NCBI GenBank assembly: GCA_036274635.1
Contig: DASUFI010000250.1
Coordinates: 1 to 7,423, forward strand
DNA: 7,423 nucleotides
Direction: 5' to 3'
DNA from: DASUFI01 sp036274635
GTDB lineage: Bacteria; Planctomycetota; B15-G4
In this document: piece after piece, positions 5,105-7,423 of the stretch
How positions within the stretch are numbered: position 1 is the first letter of the stretch
Layout: each line of letters opens with the position of its first letter
Notes under the pieces: generated by a model
Told to the model about the DNA's origin: nothing
The model's input: the letters and a program-made list of their open reading frames with translations, nothing else
Database searches by the model: none
Translations under genes and position numbers: made by a program

Positions 5105-7423
5105 GTGGATCCTGCGGGCTCTCCCCCGAACAACAACGAGCCGATCCTGCTGCCCGCCGCGCTGTGCTGTGCCTCGGCGCTTGGGCTGCAGGTGGTGCTG
5201 CCGCGCCTGTTCTCCGTTCTGCTCTGGTACCACCTCGGCTTCCTGGCGGTGTCGCTGGCTCTGCTGGGCTTCGCGGGGGCGGGGGCGCTCGTGGCGCGGC
5301 GCGGGCCGCTGCGGCTGCGCAGCGCCTGCGCGCTGGCGGCACTGGCGGTGCCGCTGGGCGCGGCGCTCGCGGTGCGCGTGCCGCTCGACCTGCAGGACCT
5401 CGGCGCGCTGCTCACCACGCTGAGCGCCCCGGCGCTGCTGCTGCTCATGGGCGTGCTGTTCGCGCTGCCCTTCCTCGCATTGGGCCTCGCGGCCTGCTCG
5501 GCGCTGCAGCGGCGGCGGGAGCGGCCGGGCGCGGTGTGGGGCGCGTGCTTCCTCGGCGGCGCGGCGGGCGCGGGACTCGCGCTGGCGGCCATGGATGCGT
5601 GGGGCGCGCCGGTGGCGCTGCTGCTGCTGGCCGTGCCGCCGCTGGTGGGCGCCTTGCTGCCGTCGCGCGTGCCGGCCGCGCCGGGCGTCATGGCCTGCGC
5701 GCTGGCGGCGGCGGCGCTGACGGGCGCCGGCCTCCGCGCCTCCGACGACCTGCTCCCGCTGCACTCGCGCAAGCACTTCCCGCGCTTGCCGGAGAGCCAG
5801 GTGCGGGCGGAGGAGTGGAACGCCTTCTCGCGCGTGACCTTCTACGACAACCCCGAGCACCACGGCCTGTGGGCGGTGTCGCCGGCCTTCGCAGGCGCGC
5901 TGCCCGACTCCATCGGCGTGGCCATCGACAGCTGGGCCATCACGTCCATCCTCGAGCGCGCGCCGGGCGTGGACAGCGACCCGGTGCTGCCCTTCTATCC
6001 GCCCACGCTGGCCTACGTCGGCGCGCGGCCGGGCTTCTCGGCGCTGGTCATCGGCGCGGGCGGGGGCATCGACGTGCAGGCGGCGCTGGCGGCGGGCGCC
6101 GGCCACGTGACGGCGGTGGAGATCAACGGCCTCATCGTGGACGCCGTGCAGGGGCCCTACGCGGACTGGTGCGGCGACCTCTACCGCGACCCCCGCGTGG
6201 AGGTGGTCGTGGCCGAGGGCCGCTCCTTCCTGCGCACGGCGCGGGACGCCTCCGGCGCGCCGCGTCGCTGGGACCGCATCGTCCTGTCGGGCGTGGACAC
6301 CTTCGCGGCCACCGAGGCCGGCGCCTTCGCGCTGTCCGAGGACCACCTCTACACGGTGGAGGCGCTGCGCGACCTGCTCGACCACCTCACGCCCGAGGGC
6401 GAGGCCTGCTTCACGCGCTGGTGGTTCAAGCCGCCGCGCCAGACGCTGCGCCTCGCCCTCACCGCCGCGCAGGTGCTGCGCGAGCGCGGCGTGGCGGATC
6501 CCATCGGCCACCTCTTCGTGGCGCGCACCGACATGTTCGGCGGGGAGAGCGGCGACAACACGCTGCTGCTGCTGCGCGCCGCCGCGCTGCAGCCCCCCGA
6601 CGTGCAGCAGCTGCTGGCGGCCACGGCCCAGCGCGGCTGCGTGGAGGTGCTGGCGCCCTTCACGCCCAGCCACCCGGCCTACGTCGAGGCGCTCTCGCTG
6701 CCCGACCCCGCGCCCTTCCTCGCGCGCTACCCGTACCGCGTCGAGCCCGTCACCGACGACCGGCCCTTCTTCTTCGAGTACGGCCGGCTCACCGGCCTGT
6801 TCCGCTCGGAGGGCGACCCCATCCGCGACCGGCTCGGCGGGCAGGAGCTGCTGGTGGCCACGCTGCTCATCCTGCTGGCGCTGGCCGGCCCGCTGCTCCT
6901 CGCCGCACCGCGGCCGGCGTGCGCAGCGGGCTTCGCGGCCCTCGGCCTCGGCTACGCGCTGGTGGAGGTGGCGCTGATGCAGCGCTTCACGCTGCTGCTC
7001 GGCCACCCGGTGCATGCGGTGGCGGTGGTGCTGGCCTCGCTGCTGGTCTTCTCCGGTTGCGGCTCGCTGCTCTCCATCCGTGCGCCGGCCACCCGCGCGG
7101 CGCTCGCGGCGCTGGTGGCGGCGGCGGCCATCGTCGTCGCGGCCCTCGGCGCCAACGCCCTCGATGCGGCCCTCCTCGGCGCACCCTTCGCCGCGCGCGT
7201 TGCGGGAGTCGCGGCGCTGCTCTCCCTGCCCGGCCTCGCCACCGGCCTGCCCTTCCCGCTCGCCGTGCGTGCCGTCGCCGGCGAGCGCGCCGCCGGGGCC
7301 TTCCTGTGGAACAGCGTCGCCTCGGTGCTGGCCGCGCCCCTCGCCATCATGCTGGCCATGGAGGCCGGCTTCCTGGTGGTGCTGTGCGCCGGTGCGGCCT
7401 GCTACCTCGTGGCGGCGGCCCTC
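5105..7423 (+). CDS. Polytopic membrane protein with central spermidine-synthase-like (SAM-binding) domain, 3'-partial
   Basis: 773 codons are visible and the frame is still open at the right edge. About six or seven hydrophobic helices fill residues 14-220. A soluble domain follows (about 225-575), then at least five more helices, including EVALMQRFTLLLGHPVHAV and LATGLPFPLAVRAV. The soluble domain has a Rossmann SAM-binding loop, VIGAGGGID (315-323), with the ribose-binding acidic strand VEIN (338-341). Next come WDRIVLSGVDTF (389-400) and LSEDHLYTVEAL. In true aminopropyltransferases the strand reads DxxD, and its first Asp is catalytic. Here that position is S395, although D398 is kept. 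The protein therefore belongs to the spermidine-synthase-like fused membrane family but is unlikely to make spermidine; methyl transfer or another SAM-dependent role is possible. I chose GTG 5105 because it gives a short polar N-terminus (DPAGSPPNNNEP) just before helix 1. A TTG at 5096 is the alternative. The gene is probably transcribed separately from the upstream pair. Confidence 0.85.
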   Translation, partial: MDPAGSPPNNNEPILLPAALCCASALGLQVVLPRLFSVLLWYHLGFLAVSLALLGFAGAGALVARRGPLRLRSACALAALAVPLGAALAVRVPLDLQDLGALLTTLSAPALLLLMGVLFALPFLALGLAACSALQRRRERPGAVWGACFLGGAAGAGLALAAMDAWGAPVALLLLAVPPLVGALLPSRVPAAPGVMACALAAAALTGAGLRASDDLLPLHSRKHFPRLPESQVRAEEWNAFSRVTFYDNPEHHGLWAVSPAFAGALPDSIGVAIDSWAITSILERAPGVDSDPVLPFYPPTLAYVGARPGFSALVIGAGGGIDVQAALAAGAGHVTAVEINGLIVDAVQGPYADWCGDLYRDPRVEVVVAEGRSFLRTARDASGAPRRWDRIVLSGVDTFAATEAGAFALSEDHLYTVEALRDLLDHLTPEGEACFTRWWFKPPRQTLRLALTAAQVLRERGVADPIGHLFVARTDMFGGESGDNTLLLLRAAALQPPDVQQLLAATAQRGCVEVLAPFTPSHPAYVEALSLPDPAPFLARYPYRVEPVTDDRPFFFEYGRLTGLFRSEGDPIRDRLGGQELLVATLLILLALAGPLLLAAPRPACAAGFAALGLGYALVEVALMQRFTLLLGHPVHAVAVVLASLLVFSGCGSLLSIRAPATRAALAALVAAAAIVVAALGANALDAALLGAPFAARVAGVAALLSLPGLATGLPFPLAVRAVAGERAAGAFLWNSVASVLAAPLAIMLAMEAGFLVVLCAGAACYLVAAAL

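Noticed and set aside
4232..7015. A 927-codon open frame on the minus strand opposite the spermidine-synthase-like gene
   Set aside because: Its translation is low-complexity (Arg, Gln, His, Ala) with no recognisable domain. Long antisense open frames are expected in DNA this GC-rich, and the + strand here encodes a clear conserved protein.
5105..7423. Naming the last gene speE (spermidine synthase)
   Set aside because: The first catalytic Asp of the DxxD motif is replaced by Ser and the domain is embedded between membrane helices, unlike soluble SpeE.
1..7423. CRISPR arrays, tRNA or rRNA genes, transposase genes
   Set aside because: No regularly spaced repeats, tRNA-like cloverleaf, rRNA segments or transposase motifs were found on reading; the only large structured non-coding block is 846-1050.

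Overview
The window is very GC-rich (estimated by eye at well over 70% G+C, with almost every third codon position G or C). All genes read on the + strand and are tightly packed. Two features point away from the common model bacteria. One is a membrane-anchored protein built of tandem carboxypeptidase-regulatory-like repeats. The other is a polytopic membrane protein carrying a spermidine-synthase-like domain. Both are common in high-GC Planctomycetota and Myxococcota and in uncultured relatives, so I favour a bacterium of that kind. This is a weak inference, since no rRNA or marker gene is present.

Layout. (1) Bases 2-844: the 3' part of a cation diffusion facilitator (CDF) efflux transporter, cut by the left edge, with metal-site residues of the manganese-type group. 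(2) Bases 846-1050: a 205-base non-coding block forming one long imperfect palindrome. Its outer arms are about 36 bp with 3 mismatches, it has nested inner stems, and it starts just after the transporter stop codon. (3) Bases 1051-1079: a short promoter-like stretch with a TACAAT hexamer 8 bases before an ATG, fitting a leaderless transcript. (4) Bases 1080-3107: a complete [4Fe-4S]/bis-MGD molybdopterin oxidoreductase catalytic subunit with no partner-subunit gene in view. (5) Bases 3104-5047: a protein with one N-terminal membrane helix and six tandem beta-sandwich-like repeats, whose GTG start overlaps the previous stop by four bases. (6) Bases 5048-5104: a short gap with a 9-bp hairpin and a weak -10-like hexamer. 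(7) Bases 5105-7423: a large multi-helix membrane protein with a central spermidine-synthase-like Rossmann domain, cut by the right edge.

How they work together. Only genes 4 and 5 are physically coupled, by their overlap. The molybdoenzyme looks cytoplasmic and the repeat protein looks exported and anchored, so a shared pathway is possible but not shown. The transporter and the spermidine-synthase-like protein are each separated from this pair by a hairpin and a possible promoter, and are probably independent units. The most unusual object is the palindromic block at 846-1050. It is either a mobile or repeat element (MITE- or REP-like) or a structured RNA or terminator, and genome-wide copy counting would decide which.
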